Assembly: GCA_018806915.1 (NCBI GenBank)
Contig: JAGKQI010000103.1
Location: 1,488,001-1,552,000, forward strand
Source: Phytophthora colocasiae
Taxonomy: Eukaryota; Oomycota; Peronosporomycetes; Peronosporales; Peronosporaceae
Length of the DNA: 64,000 nucleotides
Reading direction: 5' to 3'
In this document: positions 8,056 through 19,745 of the stretch, one piece after another
Position numbering within the stretch: the stretch's first letter is position 1
Layout of the letters: each line of letters starts with the position of its first letter
Made by a program: the position numbers and the translations under genes
Notes under the pieces: model-generated
Database searches by the model: none
What the model saw: the letters and a program-made list of their open reading frames with translations, nothing else
What the model was told of the DNA's origin: nothing

Positions 8056-10218
8056 ATGGACGTAAAGAACCTAACAATCGACGGACCGCGCTATGCTCAA
8101 GTGACATCGCATCACGGAGACGCTGTGCAAGTTACGCTACTTGGCCGGTCAAACGATGAACAGCGTATACCGACAAGGATCTCAGCCGAAATCGTCGCTG
8201 CTCGAACTGTCCCTAATACAGAATTACAGGGAGGGTGTCCGGGTGTTAAGCTGTTCCGACCCGTGTATTGGCGTGGCGATGGAATCTTCCGGCATGGTCA
8301 AATTACAGCTTATAATACGAGCACCTATACAGTGCGCACAGAGGATCAGACGTTTGAAGTCCCACTCAGCGACCCTATCGAAATCGCCCCCGTAATCGCT
8401 GTCCTTCTCTGGAGTACTGAATTACTACCACAAATTAAAACAGTGGATGATCTCAAAGAGGCACACAGCAAAATCTTAAACAGGGTTTTGGGCGAGAATG
8501 GCGTCCGGGCGACAAAATCAATCGCAAGACTCCTGGCAGGAGTCGCCACAGGCCAATCAAGACCATCTCCGTCAGATCTGGTCCCGTGGACATGCCCCTC
8601 AACAGGAGAAGAGAAGCTGTTAAGTGTGGGTGACGTTGTCGCTTATGCTTTCTACATGGATGGCGGTAGAAACGTCCCCACCAATGTTCATCTCGGAGCG
8701 ACTTTTGTCGATGGCCCTTCCACCCGCCCAGCACAACTCCCACAATCGACCCGCGGCCGTCAGCGAACATCGACAATCCATCGACGAGTTTCGCTATTGT
8801 CAACACAGCGCAACAGTCCAATCCCATCACAGACCAACGCTAGTACCGTAGCAGCTCGGAGTACTCCGCCAGAACATCAAGTCACATACGTAGCATCTTC
8901 TTCCGGGGAGGAGGATAACGATGATGTTGACCCTGTGAGTTCTCGTTTCACGGATCTGCTTAACGCAATAAGCGACGACACACCAGCCCCAAAACGCCGC
9001 CGTACAGCAGAGGTGCGTTCGTCAAAGGTGGTGGAAACAAATCCTGCAACGATCACACAGGCTCCTGTCACCGTCAATCCTTCCCCATCCGACCCAGTCC
9101 AAGCCCTACTGGAAATGTTAGCCCCGTTAGTATCGACGTACACACAGCAACGACTACAACCCTCGGCTCCTCAAGGCGAACCAACCAGACACACAAAAGA
9201 AGACACAGCACGGACAGCGCCACCGAACTTGACGAGCCCATCTGACCTGATTCCAGTGAATGATTCTGCGGGAAGGCAACATCAATTCTTTCGCCCGTCT
9301 CCACCTCAACACGATGTACACGACGCGATATCGGCTCCAGCATTTATAGGTAAGGACACTGACGTTTATATGGACTATGTAAGGACCTCAAAAGCGACCA
9401 AGTTCCTGGCGCACCCAGCAATTACGTCTCGACTGTACGACATAGAGTTCGGCGTCTGCGATTTATCCGTTCTGCACTTCCCCAGATTTGACCTCGACAC
9501 GCAACTCGACCGTAAGAAGGCGAAAGCAACTAGCATGCGAAATTTCTCTTCAAAATCCGAGCTTCCAGAACTTCCAGACCGACCAGAATATCGTGACCTA
9601 GTGGAGTCACTTGCAGTATTGTACGCCTTCGCGAAAGAATTTTTCAACTACGAGACACGAGACCTCTTTGCAGCGGCGAAAGATTTTGGAGAACAACTGG
9701 AAGATTTTGCACCGTGGAGCTCCTACGAAGTACACATTCTAGCGTTCTGGTTCTCGAACGTGCTTGGCTCTTATCGTTTAGCTGTTATCAACGACATACG
9801 GGCGGGAACGAACACGAGAAACTTGATTAGCGCACGTTTCAATATGCAAGATCCAGAACTCGCCGGGCTCCTCTTCAAGGCCTCACGAATTCGTCCTCAA
9901 CAACAGACACCAGCGACGGAGAGGAGACAACACGCCGGGACTATAGGATCAGGGAGAACCCACAGCACAGCACCAGTTGGGGTCAAGTCAAAACGAAAAG
10001 AGCACAAAGTCCCCGAGGCCGTCTACAAACTCATTCCGAAGCATGAAGGACGTCAACTATGTTTACGGTACACGTCGACACAAGGATGTCCGTCAGGCAG
10101 TGAACGGTGCTACGTAAGCTATTTAGCTCATTTCGATCCCCCGTCACTACCTGAGGTCGCCGCAAACTACGTTCGAGAGAAATACGGTGGTGTTCGAGAC
10201 TTCTCCAAACAGGAATGA
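8056..10218 (+). CDS. ORF1 (Gag-like) of tyrosine-recombinase retroelement
   Basis: Open frame of about 720 codons if ATG 8056 is used. The frame is open back to 7783 but without a convincing ATG. The first ~200 residues may include a small beta-rich module (PVYWRGDGIFRHGQI). The middle is Ser/Thr/Pro/Gln-rich and disordered. A C-terminal helical region (EYRDLVESLAVLYAFAKEFF) precedes a Cys-rich end (CLRYTSTQGCPSGSERC followed by a His) resembling the CCCH finger at the end of Gag in DIRS-like elements. The stop at 10216-10218 is TGA, and the RT region continues in the same frame. Confidence 0.65.
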   Translation: MDVKNLTIDGPRYAQVTSHHGDAVQVTLLGRSNDEQRIPTRISAEIVAARTVPNTELQGGCPGVKLFRPVYWRGDGIFRHGQITAYNTSTYTVRTEDQTFEVPLSDPIEIAPVIAVLLWSTELLPQIKTVDDLKEAHSKILNRVLGENGVRATKSIARLLAGVATGQSRPSPSDLVPWTCPSTGEEKLLSVGDVVAYAFYMDGGRNVPTNVHLGATFVDGPSTRPAQLPQSTRGRQRTSTIHRRVSLLSTQRNSPIPSQTNASTVAARSTPPEHQVTYVASSSGEEDNDDVDPVSSRFTDLLNAISDDTPAPKRRRTAEVRSSKVVETNPATITQAPVTVNPSPSDPVQALLEMLAPLVSTYTQQRLQPSAPQGEPTRHTKEDTARTAPPNLTSPSDLIPVNDSAGRQHQFFRPSPPQHDVHDAISAPAFIGKDTDVYMDYVRTSKATKFLAHPAITSRLYDIEFGVCDLSVLHFPRFDLDTQLDRKKAKATSMRNFSSKSELPELPDRPEYRDLVESLAVLYAFAKEFFNYETRDLFAAAKDFGEQLEDFAPWSSYEVHILAFWFSNVLGSYRLAVINDIRAGTNTRNLISARFNMQDPELAGLLFKASRIRPQQQTPATERRQHAGTIGSGRTHSTAPVGVKSKRKEHKVPEAVYKLIPKHEGRQLCLRYTSTQGCPSGSERCYVSYLAHFDPPSLPEVAANYVREKYGGVRDFSKQE

Positions 10219-12160
10219 AGTTTAAGAGTGCCGTCGACACGAGGTCACACTCGTGGTGTCGGCTCGAGGGCAGCGGTACGCCAAGTAATCGAGATCCTAG
10301 AAAATCAACTACAGGCGGCAGAGATCGAACGTCAACAAGTGCTGAGTAAGGCCTTCCAAATGGCGGGCATCAAGCCTCCGACGTCTGTACCTATGGCGTT
10401 TATCAAGAACAACAAGCAAACATTCTTGCTGGATCACGAAACCATAACAGCTATGTCGCTGCTTGTGCAGAAAGAAAATCTCACGTTGGCTGAGACGATA
10501 CGGTTGTGGCGAGGTCAAACTACAGCATCTCCGACCCCCAACAAGGCCCTTAACTGCAGTCATTACTCGTGGTTACTTCACGGGTATGAACATCTCGATC
10601 TACTCATAAGTACAGCAACAGTCGGTGTCAGACACGAATTCCAAGTCGATGGCATTCCACACAACGAACCGGTACCAAACCACAAGTCCGCATCAGCCAT
10701 GCATAATGCACTAATAAAAAGCATCCGAGATGGTCAATGCAGCGGCGCGTACCTGGTCGTGTCAAGAGAAGCAGCAAAACGATGGAAACTACACTATAGT
10801 CCGTTCGGATGCGTCGAAAAGGCCGACACGGATCCGACAATTGAGGCGAGAGTGATTCACGATCTCTCGTCGCCAACAGGTAGCTCAACCAATGCATGGT
10901 CCGACAAAGAAGACATTCCGAAACTCGTCTACGAGGTGGTCAGCGTCATCGCAAACAGGATCGTCATCCTTAAGAAAGCAAATCCGTCGTTACTGATCAA
11001 ACTGATGAAAGGAGATGTCAAGTCAGCGTACAAAAACCTGCACGTTCACGAAGCCATTAGCGCGTACTTTGCAGGCTCGATCCCCGAAGAAGACGCAGTG
11101 GTAATTGATTTGGCGTTGCCATTCGGGTGGACCGGTTCCGCAGCACACTACGGAGTTTTCGGAAAAGCGATTTCGTTTCTCGTCCGCCGTGAAAGTCCAA
11201 ATTCCTCAATCCCGACAGCAAAGACACCACACATTTCTTCTGCTACGACTGGGTGGACGACCACGTACTTGTAGAGCATGACACTGGTGACAGACTGGAA
11301 GCTTGCGACAGCGCGCTCCGCTTAGCAATGGTGGCGGTATTGGGGCCCCGGTCCATCAACAACAAGAAATTTACCGAGTGGTCCACGACTCTCGTCGCGC
11401 TCGGGTTAGAATGGAACACAACCGCTATGACTGTTTCCATGCCAGTCGCAAAGATCCAGAAAGCTCAAGATCGAATAGCAGCAATATTGGCGTCAACTTC
11501 CACTACAAGGACATCCCTATCGAAGCTTCTCGGCAGTCTTCGGCACGTATGTTCGTGCATCCGACCAGCAAAAGCGTTCTTCCAAAGGTTGGCAACACTA
11601 TGGAAACGGTCGACAAGGCACAAGTCCATCGAAGTTACCAGAGAAGCACGGCTTGATCTCGAGTGGTTTGCCCATATATTGCTTCATGGTCGGTTGCGAG
11701 GGGTACCTCTCGAATACTTCACCGGTTTACCTGATCCGGTGGTTCACTTGTACATGGATGCAAGCAACATCGGCCTGTGTGTTTTGGACCCATCTCGCCG
11801 CGAATTCATACGGCTCCAGTTTGACACCACAGAGATACATCTAATCGAGCAAAACAAGTTCAGCATCAACGTCCGAGAACAACTCAGTGCACTATTAGCA
11901 ATACTTACCTGGGGGAAGCATTGGCGAGCAGTGAACAATCTCTCACTTACCCATGTCCGGTTCTGGATCGACAACACAACGGCAGTAGCGTGGTGCAACA
12001 AACTGTCCAGTACAAACCCATTTGGACAAGAGATGAACCGAATTATTGGCGCTGCTGAAGCCGAGTGGGGAATCAGGGTGTCCGCGGAACACCTCCCGGG
12101 GTCTACAAACTTTCTGGCCGACCTGGGGTCTCGAGCGTGGTCTGAACCTCAACTCACTCA
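10219..12160 (+). pseudogene. reverse transcriptase-RNase H of tyrosine-recombinase retroelement
   Basis: The RT begins in the same frame as ORF1, just after its TGA. Fingers/palm motifs include GDVKSAYKNL and LPFGWTGSAAHYGVF. The catalytic box is DWVDDHVL, in a different frame because a one-base shift occurs near 11198-11210. From 11253 the second frame continues through the thumb and an RNase H domain (LYMDASNIGLCV, INVREQLSALLAIL, FWIDNTTAVAWCN, AEHLPGSTNFLADLGSR). RNase H next to a VDD-type RT without a downstream DDE integrase supports the DIRS-like assignment. The frameshift inside the palm makes this copy non-functional. Confidence 0.75.
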
Positions 12161-12181
12161 ATGGAACAAACTAACAGCTAA

Positions 12182-13280
12182 TTGGTTGCAGGTACAGGTT
12201 TCAGAGAAGGTGAGGAAGGCCTACGACGGAAGCTGGTCGCCCTTCAACAGCGCTCCCTTGCCGACACCTCGAAACGGCAGTACGAACGAACGTGGAAGCG
12301 ATGGACGGAGTTCTGCTGCCGACTCAGACGTTCACCCTGGCTACCAGAACGGGATCCAGCCACACAGTCTCTTCAACTGGTCTTTTTCGCCATCGATCGC
12401 TGGTCAACCTCAAACTCAAACAACAAGCCAAACTCTATTTCCTCCATTCAAACCCAGCTTAGCCACGTTAAGTGGTATCACAAGGTCTACGCCGGTTTTG
12501 AACCCATCATCAGCGCTAGCCATGCCACAGCATTCGGAGGAATGCGGCGAATCAGTCCTCCCCCTCGGCCAAGAACCCCCGTCTCATTCACCATGCTCGA
12601 GTGGATGGCAGACAGAGTCGACTACAAACAACCCAACCATCGCCTCATTTTTGGGGCTGCGCTCGTGGGTTTCTTTTATCTCCTAAGAAGTTCCGAGTAC
12701 CTGGCAGTCAAGCGTGGCAGGCATAAATACGCATTGGAAGTTCGCGACGTCGAAGTATTCAATGCTGACGAAAACCCCGCTCTTACGTTCTCCGACGCTA
12801 CGCACGCAGTTGTGACACTCCGCGCCAGCAAAACCGACCAACAAGGAAAAGGAACATCACGGCATTTATGCCGGTCCGGACACCCCGGGTGTGCCCAGTT
12901 TTCGGGCGGCACTTCTACTGGAGGTGGCTAAGCTCAACAAACTACGATCTACAGACCCGATATGCTCATTCAGTCAAACACGAATGCTCAAGGCAGAAGA
13001 ACTTTCCAAGATACTGAAAGCAGCAGCGACAGGCACAGGCATCAACCCCAGTCGGGTATCATGTCACTCTCTCCGTAGTGGTGGGGCTTCGGCTCTAATT
13101 GCACGTGGAGTGGATTCTACTACTATCAAGCTCCACGGACGGTGGAAGTCGAGCGCCTTTCAGCGTTACACGCACTACTCAAAAGATGTGGGGGCACCTC
13201 TAGCAGCATTGATGGCAGGCGAGAGCAACTTGACATCTCGAATTACGAGCATCCCACATCGCAATGGGGTTCACGCCTAA
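12182..13280 (+). pseudogene. tyrosine recombinase of the retroelement, frameshifted
   Basis: An N-terminal SAM-like core-binding region (SKRQYERTWKRWTEFC) is followed by the catalytic domain. The first arginine is in FFYLLRSSEYL. After a frameshift near 12890-12930 come the HSLRSGGASALIARG box (H-x-x-R), the helix around HGRWKSS and the tyrosine in FQRYTHYS, which would attack DNA. The start of this frame overlaps the RNase H frame by about 500 nt; overlapping RT and recombinase ORFs are known in DIRS-type elements. Catalytic residues are preserved apart from the frameshift, so decay is recent or mild. Confidence 0.75.
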
Positions 13281-13390
13281 GCGTGGCTATCGTGCGATGG
13301 CTACGTAACTCTCAATGTCATGTTGCTTCTGATCCCCATCTCATGTTGCTACGCTCTCCGTACATCTACGTCACCTAGGCGTATCGACTG

Positions 13391-15021
13391 AAAATTATGC
13401 AAATTTCTCGACATTTCGCCTTGTTGCACTCTTGTCTTCGCCTGCGAAATCGATTCCGAAGCTTTGGCTCGTCGAATTATTGGAAACGCCAAGTCCCCTC
13501 CTGCTACTTGGACTCGATACCCACAGTATCGACAGTGGCAATTCGAGAAATGCATTTCCAAAGCTGTGACCAATTGGAGTATCGAGATGGTGGAAATGTT
13601 AGGAAATCACTTTACAAACTGTTCACTCCCGAGGGAAGCGGTGGAAATTGCAGCATCTTTTGGCCGCTCCGACATTTTGCAGTGGATGGTCACGCACCAC
13701 TTCAACACACAAATCAGTCGCTATGATGTAGCAGCAGCGATTTATGGGAGGCATTTAGAACTGGCAAAGTGGATGGCGAATCGAGTGAGAAGTAGACGGA
13801 GAAATGACCAGACGATGCGGCTCTGGGAGACAGCAGCAGCCACTTCAGGGAGTCTCTCGTTGCTTCAGTGGGTCTGGAGTCTTGAGTTTGCAGATGGCAA
13901 TCCAGGGAGAACCTTGTGTGTAGCTGTGGATAGTGGACACTTAGAAATGGTCAAATGGATTTCGGAACAACGTTTTGCTGCTGTTGAATCGTCTGCATTC
14001 AGTGTAAACCTCGATACAAAAAAAACATTTGGCCGTAATTGAGTGGTTTATTGGTAACGAACCGACCAAGTGCTGCATTGATTCCGGAGAATGTGACACT
14101 GCATGTAAAGGTCAAGTGGAATTGGTGCGTCTATTACGTTTAGGGGGAGTTCAGGGGTGTTCCAACAATGCGATTGCTGCGGCTGCATCCAGGGGGCAAG
14201 AGGATCTAGTCAAATGGCTACATTCTCACAGATTGAGTGGATCACCTGGAAATGCTGTTGGTGAAGCTGCCAGCCATGGTTTCCTGGATCTTGCAAAATG
14301 GCTAAAAGAGAATACTAGTGAAACGTGGACTGATGTCGATGCGGATACTGCTTGTAAAAATGGTTATATCGATGTTGTGAAATGGCTACATGAGAACAAT
14401 CACAAGTTTTCAGCTAATGCAATGGACATGGCAGCAAGTGAAGGTCATCTTGATGTCGTTCAGTGGCTTCACTTCAATGGACGCGAAGGTTGCACAACTA
14501 AAGCGATAGATTTGGCTGCTGCAAGTGGCTCCCTACAAGTGGTAAAGTGGCTTTGTGGCAACAGAACCGAAGGATTCACAATTGAAGCGATGGAAGGAGC
14601 CGCTGCAAACGGACATTTGGAGGTGGTAAAGTGGTTTTATACTAGCAGAAAGCAAGATATTACTGCACGTGCGATGGAGCGAGCCGTCAAGAATAATCAA
14701 CTGGAGACTGTGAAATGGATCAGTGAGCATACAATGGAGGGATTTCCGCCTGCTACATTCGACGAAGCTGCAGCCAGAGGATACTTTGAAATGGTTGAGT
14801 GGCTTTCGACTCACACAACAGGATCTTGGGCTTCTGCAGCGAATTGCGCTATGAAAAATGCTCATTTTGATGTCGCTCGATTCCTCCATCAAACACGCGA
14901 AGAATGTGATACCTTCCAAGTCTTGAACGAAGACACTGAACGCCGCTGGCAGTTCGCAGAGTGGATGTTTACACACCACCATAAGGAGTTCAACGCTATG
15001 GGAACGATGCTGTTTAATTGA
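13391..15021 (+). pseudogene. ankyrin-like repeat protein, 5' truncated, one frameshift
   Basis: Homologous by eye to the gene at 15224-17087. Readable sequence starts about 13391 (KFLDISP, matching EFLDCSW of the paralogue, after an in-frame TGA) and lacks about 50 N-terminal residues including the start. It runs through RYPQYRQWQFEKC, degenerate repeats, then regular repeats such as NGYIDVVKWLHENN and EGHLDVVQWLHFNGREGC. The frame changes at an A8 run (14018-14025); seven bases would keep it open. It ends at 15021, 202 bp from the convergent paralogue's stop. Repeats are about 28 residues long. Ankyrin-type repeats mediate protein binding; partner unknown. The 5' end abuts the retroelement, which probably removed the promoter. 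Confidence 0.75.
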
Positions 15022-15223
15022 TAACTGCTCTGTGTACCACAATAAATGAGAAACGAAATGACGCGCTTATTGAGATTGCAGCTGGACTTGAGCAACTCAC
15101 AGTTATTGTTTGATGCGTGGTGTCAGTAACGTCCACTCAAAATGCAGTGACATTGGGTCCGTAGCTAAGTTCTCCGTAAAGTGCTGCTGCAGTAGTTGTA
15201 AACTTGACCCGAAATACAGAAGA
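15022..15223. other. convergent intergenic gap between two ankyrin-like genes
   Basis: The gap is about 200 bp between two stops facing each other, with AATAAATGAG shortly after the left gene (about 15041) as a possible polyadenylation signal. Nothing else was seen. Confidence 0.5.
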
Positions 15224-17087
15224 TCAATCAAATAAATGTCCCGCAATATCCCTCTCAAACTCGTGTCGATGATGAGCGTACGCCCACTCAGCAAACTCCA
15301 TCATATGCCTATTTAGCCCACATAATTTCTTCTTCAGAGTTTCAATTGAGACGCACTCACGAAAATTTTGGTGCAAAAACCACACGACATCAAAATTGCC
15401 GTAGACAGCAGCGTCATGCAATAAATCGACCATGTTATGGTCAGGTCGGCGAGGAATAACCCATTGGAGTACTTCCAACTCGATACATCTAATAGCATGG
15501 AGCATGGTGTCAGACCTAAATCCCACCGTCATGTTTTGATCGAGCCATTTTAGCACTGTGAGCTGGTTGTTTGCGAGTGCCCCAGTCATCGCAAAATTGG
15601 TGCAACCTTCCGACCGGTTCTCATGCAGCCACTTCACCACGTCGAGATACCCCTTCAGCAGCATAATTCATAGCGTCAGTTGTACAACCTTCCGATCTGT
15701 TAAAGTGGAGCCATTTCACCATTTCGAGATGGCCCGTACTTGCAGCCATATCCATCGCCCTTGCTGTGCAGCCTTCCGTCCGATTCTCATGTAACCATTG
15801 CACAACATGTAAATGGCCATGTTGTGCAGCGCTGTTCATGGCGCGGACTGAGCAGCCTTCCTTTCGATTACGATGTAGGTATTTCACGACATTCAGGTGT
15901 CCATTTGAAGCAGCGCTATCCATCGCCCTCGTCTTAAACGTACAGCTGCATGTAGTATTCTCGTGTAGCCATCTCACGATTTCGAGGAATCCATTTCCTG
16001 CAGCATCATCCATGGCATAGTTAACGGAATATCCTGCTGCCACCAGGAATTTGACAATATCGAGATATCCTTTTTCAGCTGCAATGTTAATAGCTCTCTG
16101 TGAAGTACGTATCCCAAGGGGACACGAGAATAATAATTGAAGAATGTCTAGGTGGCCATGTCCTGCAGCAGCAAAGTCTGCATTATCGCCATTGCATATG
16201 TCGGGGTAATGTTGTATCAACCATGTAAGAACGTTGATATGTCCACCAGCTGCCGCCGTGTAAAAATTAATCTTGGCTGGTGGAATTCCCTTGAGCTCAA
16301 CATGTAGCTCATAAAGAAGAACAGTACGGTTCGGTTCGTCCATTATCCACTGTAGTACATTGAGTTGACCGAAATCGGTAGCACTCTGCACAATTCTCCA
16401 CAAATTTATCGACTCCGACGAGTAACGAAGCCGCCCATTTGCATCTCTCTCAGTAAAAATACCGCAAATCCATTTCACCATTGCTAAATCGCCTGTAGCT
16501 GCAGCGACTTCGGCCCACTCAACCATTTCGTCCACCGAGGCGGTTAGCCGCTCTTTTAGCCATTTCGCCAGTTCAAAATGACCATTTCCGATAGCTAAAC
16601 GCACGGCTTCAGCGTTCCACTCGACATCGCAGCCCCATCCAACCAACCCCTTTATAATCTCTGATAGTCCATGCCGCGCGGCATTTCCGACCACTTTTGG
16701 CGGGACTCGGCAGTCCTGAAAGTGAATTGCCAAAAGTTGAACAATCTGGAAATTCCCCACCTCCACTGCTTTCTCCAAGCTCTTCTCGAATTGCCATTGT
16801 CGGTATTTTGGATAATTCAAGAAACTTGTGGATTTTTCAGCTTCGCGTCTTATCAGAAGTCGTTTAACCAGACAATGAAAAGCGAACTCGCAAGCTCTGG
16901 GGAGAGTCCAATTCCAGGAACAGTCGAGAAATTCATCGATTTTGGCAACAATATGAGGCAAGCGCAGGACGTCCGGGCCATTTCGACATACCGCGTGCAC
17001 ACAGGTTACTAGTAGGGGGCGAGAGCTGCTGGGGGAATCGTCGCGGTGCGAAGGATCCACTCGACTACGATTGATGCTCCCCTCCAT
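15224..17087 (-). pseudogene. ankyrin-like repeat protein with one-base frameshift
   Basis: ATG at 17087 opens MEGSINRSRVDPSHRDD, a Ser-rich leader, then an N-terminal helical region (LPHIVAKIDEFLD, ACEFAFHCLVKRLL, YPKYRQWQFEKSLEK) shared with the other copies, then about 14 repeats. The last ones are very regular (GHLHVVQWLHENRTEGCT, GHLEMVKWLHFNRSEGCT). The frame breaks at a C4 run on the plus strand (15650-15653); three bases would join AAEG to YLDVVKWLHENRSEGC and give about 620 residues. Single exon. It is convergent with the copy at 13391-15021. A functional gene is possible if the run is an assembly error. Confidence 0.8.
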
Positions 17088-17519
17088 AGTGTTGCCGTCA
17101 CTATTTCTATTTTACTATTACTATTTCTAGTACTATTGTAGTATTAATAAAGCTGGAGTTATGTCTCAAGAACTTTATACTGTGATATCGATTTTGACAA
17201 CTGCCGGAAAAACGCACACACGCGGATGAAACTTGGTATGTACAAGAACTATTCGCTACATCTTGTGGCGGAGTTGCGAGGCGCTACCTGTCGTGTACGA
17301 CGCCCACGGCCAGGATATAAGCGTAAGGACAGGGCTGCCAGTGCCACGTTATCACTTCCATAAACCCGGCACTACTTCACGAAGTTACTGAAGTAACTGC
17401 GGTGGCCAATCAGATCGCAAACCATTAATTGCTTTCGGATACGTATTCGAACAATTATATTGTGTTTCAGAAAAATATGTATTTTTGCTTTTTATGTTGT
17501 CTCACTGCACTTGCATCAT
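17088..17519. other. intergenic region between ankyrin-like gene start and COX15 end
   Basis: Holds a low-complexity CTATT/TACTATT stretch at about 17100-17146 and AATAAAG at about 17144. No ORF or RNA gene was seen. Confidence 0.5.
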
Positions 17520-19205
17520 TTAGAGCGTCTTGGGTGCTGCCTTGATAGCGGCCTGAGCTGCCTTCTTCAATGGCTTGGCGAAGTTAAGTGTGTGCTGCGA
17601 CCACAGTGTGGCAGTCATGAGCACAATGGCGCCACATTGGTGCGAAACAGCGAGTGGAATCGGCACGCAGTTGATCAGTGTGGTGATACCCAGCAGCACT
17701 TGACCACCGGCAGCGGCCAACGCCAGGTTCAGTGCGTTACGGGACTGTTGTGGCAACTGATTCCAGATGTGCTGGCGACGGGCCATGCCGTACACGCCAC
17801 CGAAACCCGCGAGAGTGCTCAGGGCCAGAATACGATGGTCAAGCTGCACGAGCGGGACGTTCTCGAAGAAGTTCTTGTACTTGGGCTCGATCACAAACAG
17901 GTCGTCTGGGATCCACTGCTCGTCCATCTTAGGGAAGGTGTTGAAGGCCATACCAGCATCAATGCCCGCCACGAACGCTCCCGAGATAATGGTGTAGCCA
18001 AGAACAGTCGAGACGTGGCCCAGGATCTTGCGGATACGCGTCACCTGCTTCAGTACGTCGGGCGAGATCATCTCACGCGTCATTGCTGCACGTGACGGAG
18101 GTGCAACCAGGTTGAAACCCGTCCAGATGAGAACTCCAAGCGTTGTGAAGGCAAACGCAAGCTGACGAAAGAGAAAAGGAGTCATCAGTCACGATCCTCA
18201 CACTGCCATCGAGCAACTACGGATACGTACGTGTGTAGCAAGACGATAGGGGCTGACGCGTACTTCGTTACGCTTCTGAAGCTGCTCATGGCCGTGCTCT
18301 TCCAGACCACTTCGCACCATCCACCAGCCCACACCTCCCTGAGCTGCACCTAGTCCGAACAGCACACCAAAGCGCGTGTACAGTTCCTTCGGCAAACGCT
18401 TACGCAACATGAAATAAATCAATGGGGCCGTGTACACCATACCGACCGTGCGGCCGAGCATACGGTGGCCGTACTCCCACCAGAAAATGCCCTTGAAGTC
18501 CTCCACCGTCTACACATCACAATCCAGTCAATAACTATTGTATCAATAGTTTTGGCAATCCAACCAATTCAGACCGTACCATGTTTTGGCGTTGCTGGTA
18601 TTCCGGGAACTGCTTGTAAATCTCGAACTGCGCTTCCCATTCTTCCGGAGTCATCGGTGGTAAGCTGCCCTGCGGCTTCCATTGCACCATAGACAGACCC
18701 GAACGGGTAAGACGGGTAGCACCACCGACAGCGATCATGCCAGCAACCATAGCTGCTGTGCCGAAGATCCAATACGCGACCGGGCGGTTGGCCGCCACGT
18801 TCTCAATTGTAGCTGTCGAAGCTGCAAACTTCTGCAATATTGCATATTATCAACGGTCAAACACTATACATTTCAACTGTATCACTGCACAACTACGAAC
18901 CCGAGCTTTCGTGGAATAAACCAGTGGTTGCTTCGTCGGTTTGGTCGCCTGCAAGCCAAGACGCGACCACAACGACGTGCTTTTAGTGGGGGCAGCCAAT
19001 GCAGGCTTCACCATCGTCTGGTAGCGACTGCCACCCAGTCCGAAGCCTCTCTAAGATTGTCACAATGTCAGGATTCGGGTGGTGCAAACATCAAATTTGA
19101 GTCTGTTGGGTCAATGCCAATGTAGAGAAACTTAAAACTTACAGTGGCGGTGAAGCTGTGGGTGGCACCAAATTGGGCGCTGCGTCGAGCTGCCTGTGCC
19201 AGCAT
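17520..19205 (-). CDS. COX15: heme A synthase COX15, mitochondrial inner membrane
   Basis: Five exons with GT-AG borders: 19205-19143, 19050-18901, 18831-18580, 18509-18231, 18161-17520, all phase 0, about 461 residues. The N-terminus MLAQAARRSAQFGATHS is a basic, Ser/Ala-rich mitochondrial presequence. AVGGATRLTRSGLSMVQWKP, WWEYGHRMLGR, GIDAGMAFNTFPKM, LDHRILA and VSHQCGAI are family signatures. The histidines in EYGHR, LDHR and SHQ match the heme-ligand positions of COX15/CtaA. The enzyme oxidises the C8 methyl of heme O to a formyl group to make heme A for cytochrome c oxidase. Several transmembrane helices are visible. Nothing appears broken. Confidence 0.95.
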
Positions 19206-19745
19206 TGTTGTGTTGGATACAGGCAATCAGAGGAGCTTGGGGACTCGGTCGCGTTTCTTGATCTGCTCGCCTAGAGCGTTTTTCAACCAGAAAGTGACCG
19301 GCTTCAAAGCCATGCGGTGAGGAGTGTAACCTGGTTACGTATTGTGAAGCTCACATTTGATGCGTATCCCCATAACGTACCCCATAGTGAAATCAAGTGG
19401 AGAGGAAATAACTTGATTTCAGTAGTTTGAAGTGAAATCCGCCAATAAGCGATAGGTATCAGTTGCAGTTTTTGAATTTGCCTTGGCACGTACAGGATAC
19501 TCAGGTAGCACTCGTGTAGTAGAAGTAGATAACAAGAGCTTGCAATGAGGCTTACACGTCGCGTTACAAGAAAGATCAGGTTACTCGATACAATGCACAG
19601 CACTTGATCAAAGGAGGTCCGCAGTTTAACTAAATTAAATATCGGGCCTACTCTTCCATGTGAGGTCACTCATCTTGCTCAATTATCTCTGCTGTGTGTA
19701 TGAGTGATCTTCTCCAACACATTAGGCGTCCAGTTCGCCCTCCAA
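19206..19745. other. intergenic region upstream of COX15
   Basis: This 540-bp gap separates the COX15 start from the end of the carrier gene, both on the minus strand. A 121-codon minus-strand ORF (19304-19669) has no recognisable features and is not called. Confidence 0.4.

Larger units (their letters stand above)
7690..13385 (+). mobile_element. decayed tyrosine-recombinase retroelement (DIRS/Ngaro-like)
   Basis: The order of coding regions is ORF1 (Gag-like), reverse transcriptase, RNase H, then a tyrosine recombinase, the gene set of DIRS-type elements that integrate with a recombinase rather than a DDE integrase. No LTRs were recognised. Outer limits are approximate: the left end lies between the NmrA stop (7597) and about 8050, the right end between the recombinase stop (13280) and the point where ankyrin-like coding sequence begins (about 13391). 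At least two frameshifts disable it. Confidence 0.75.
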
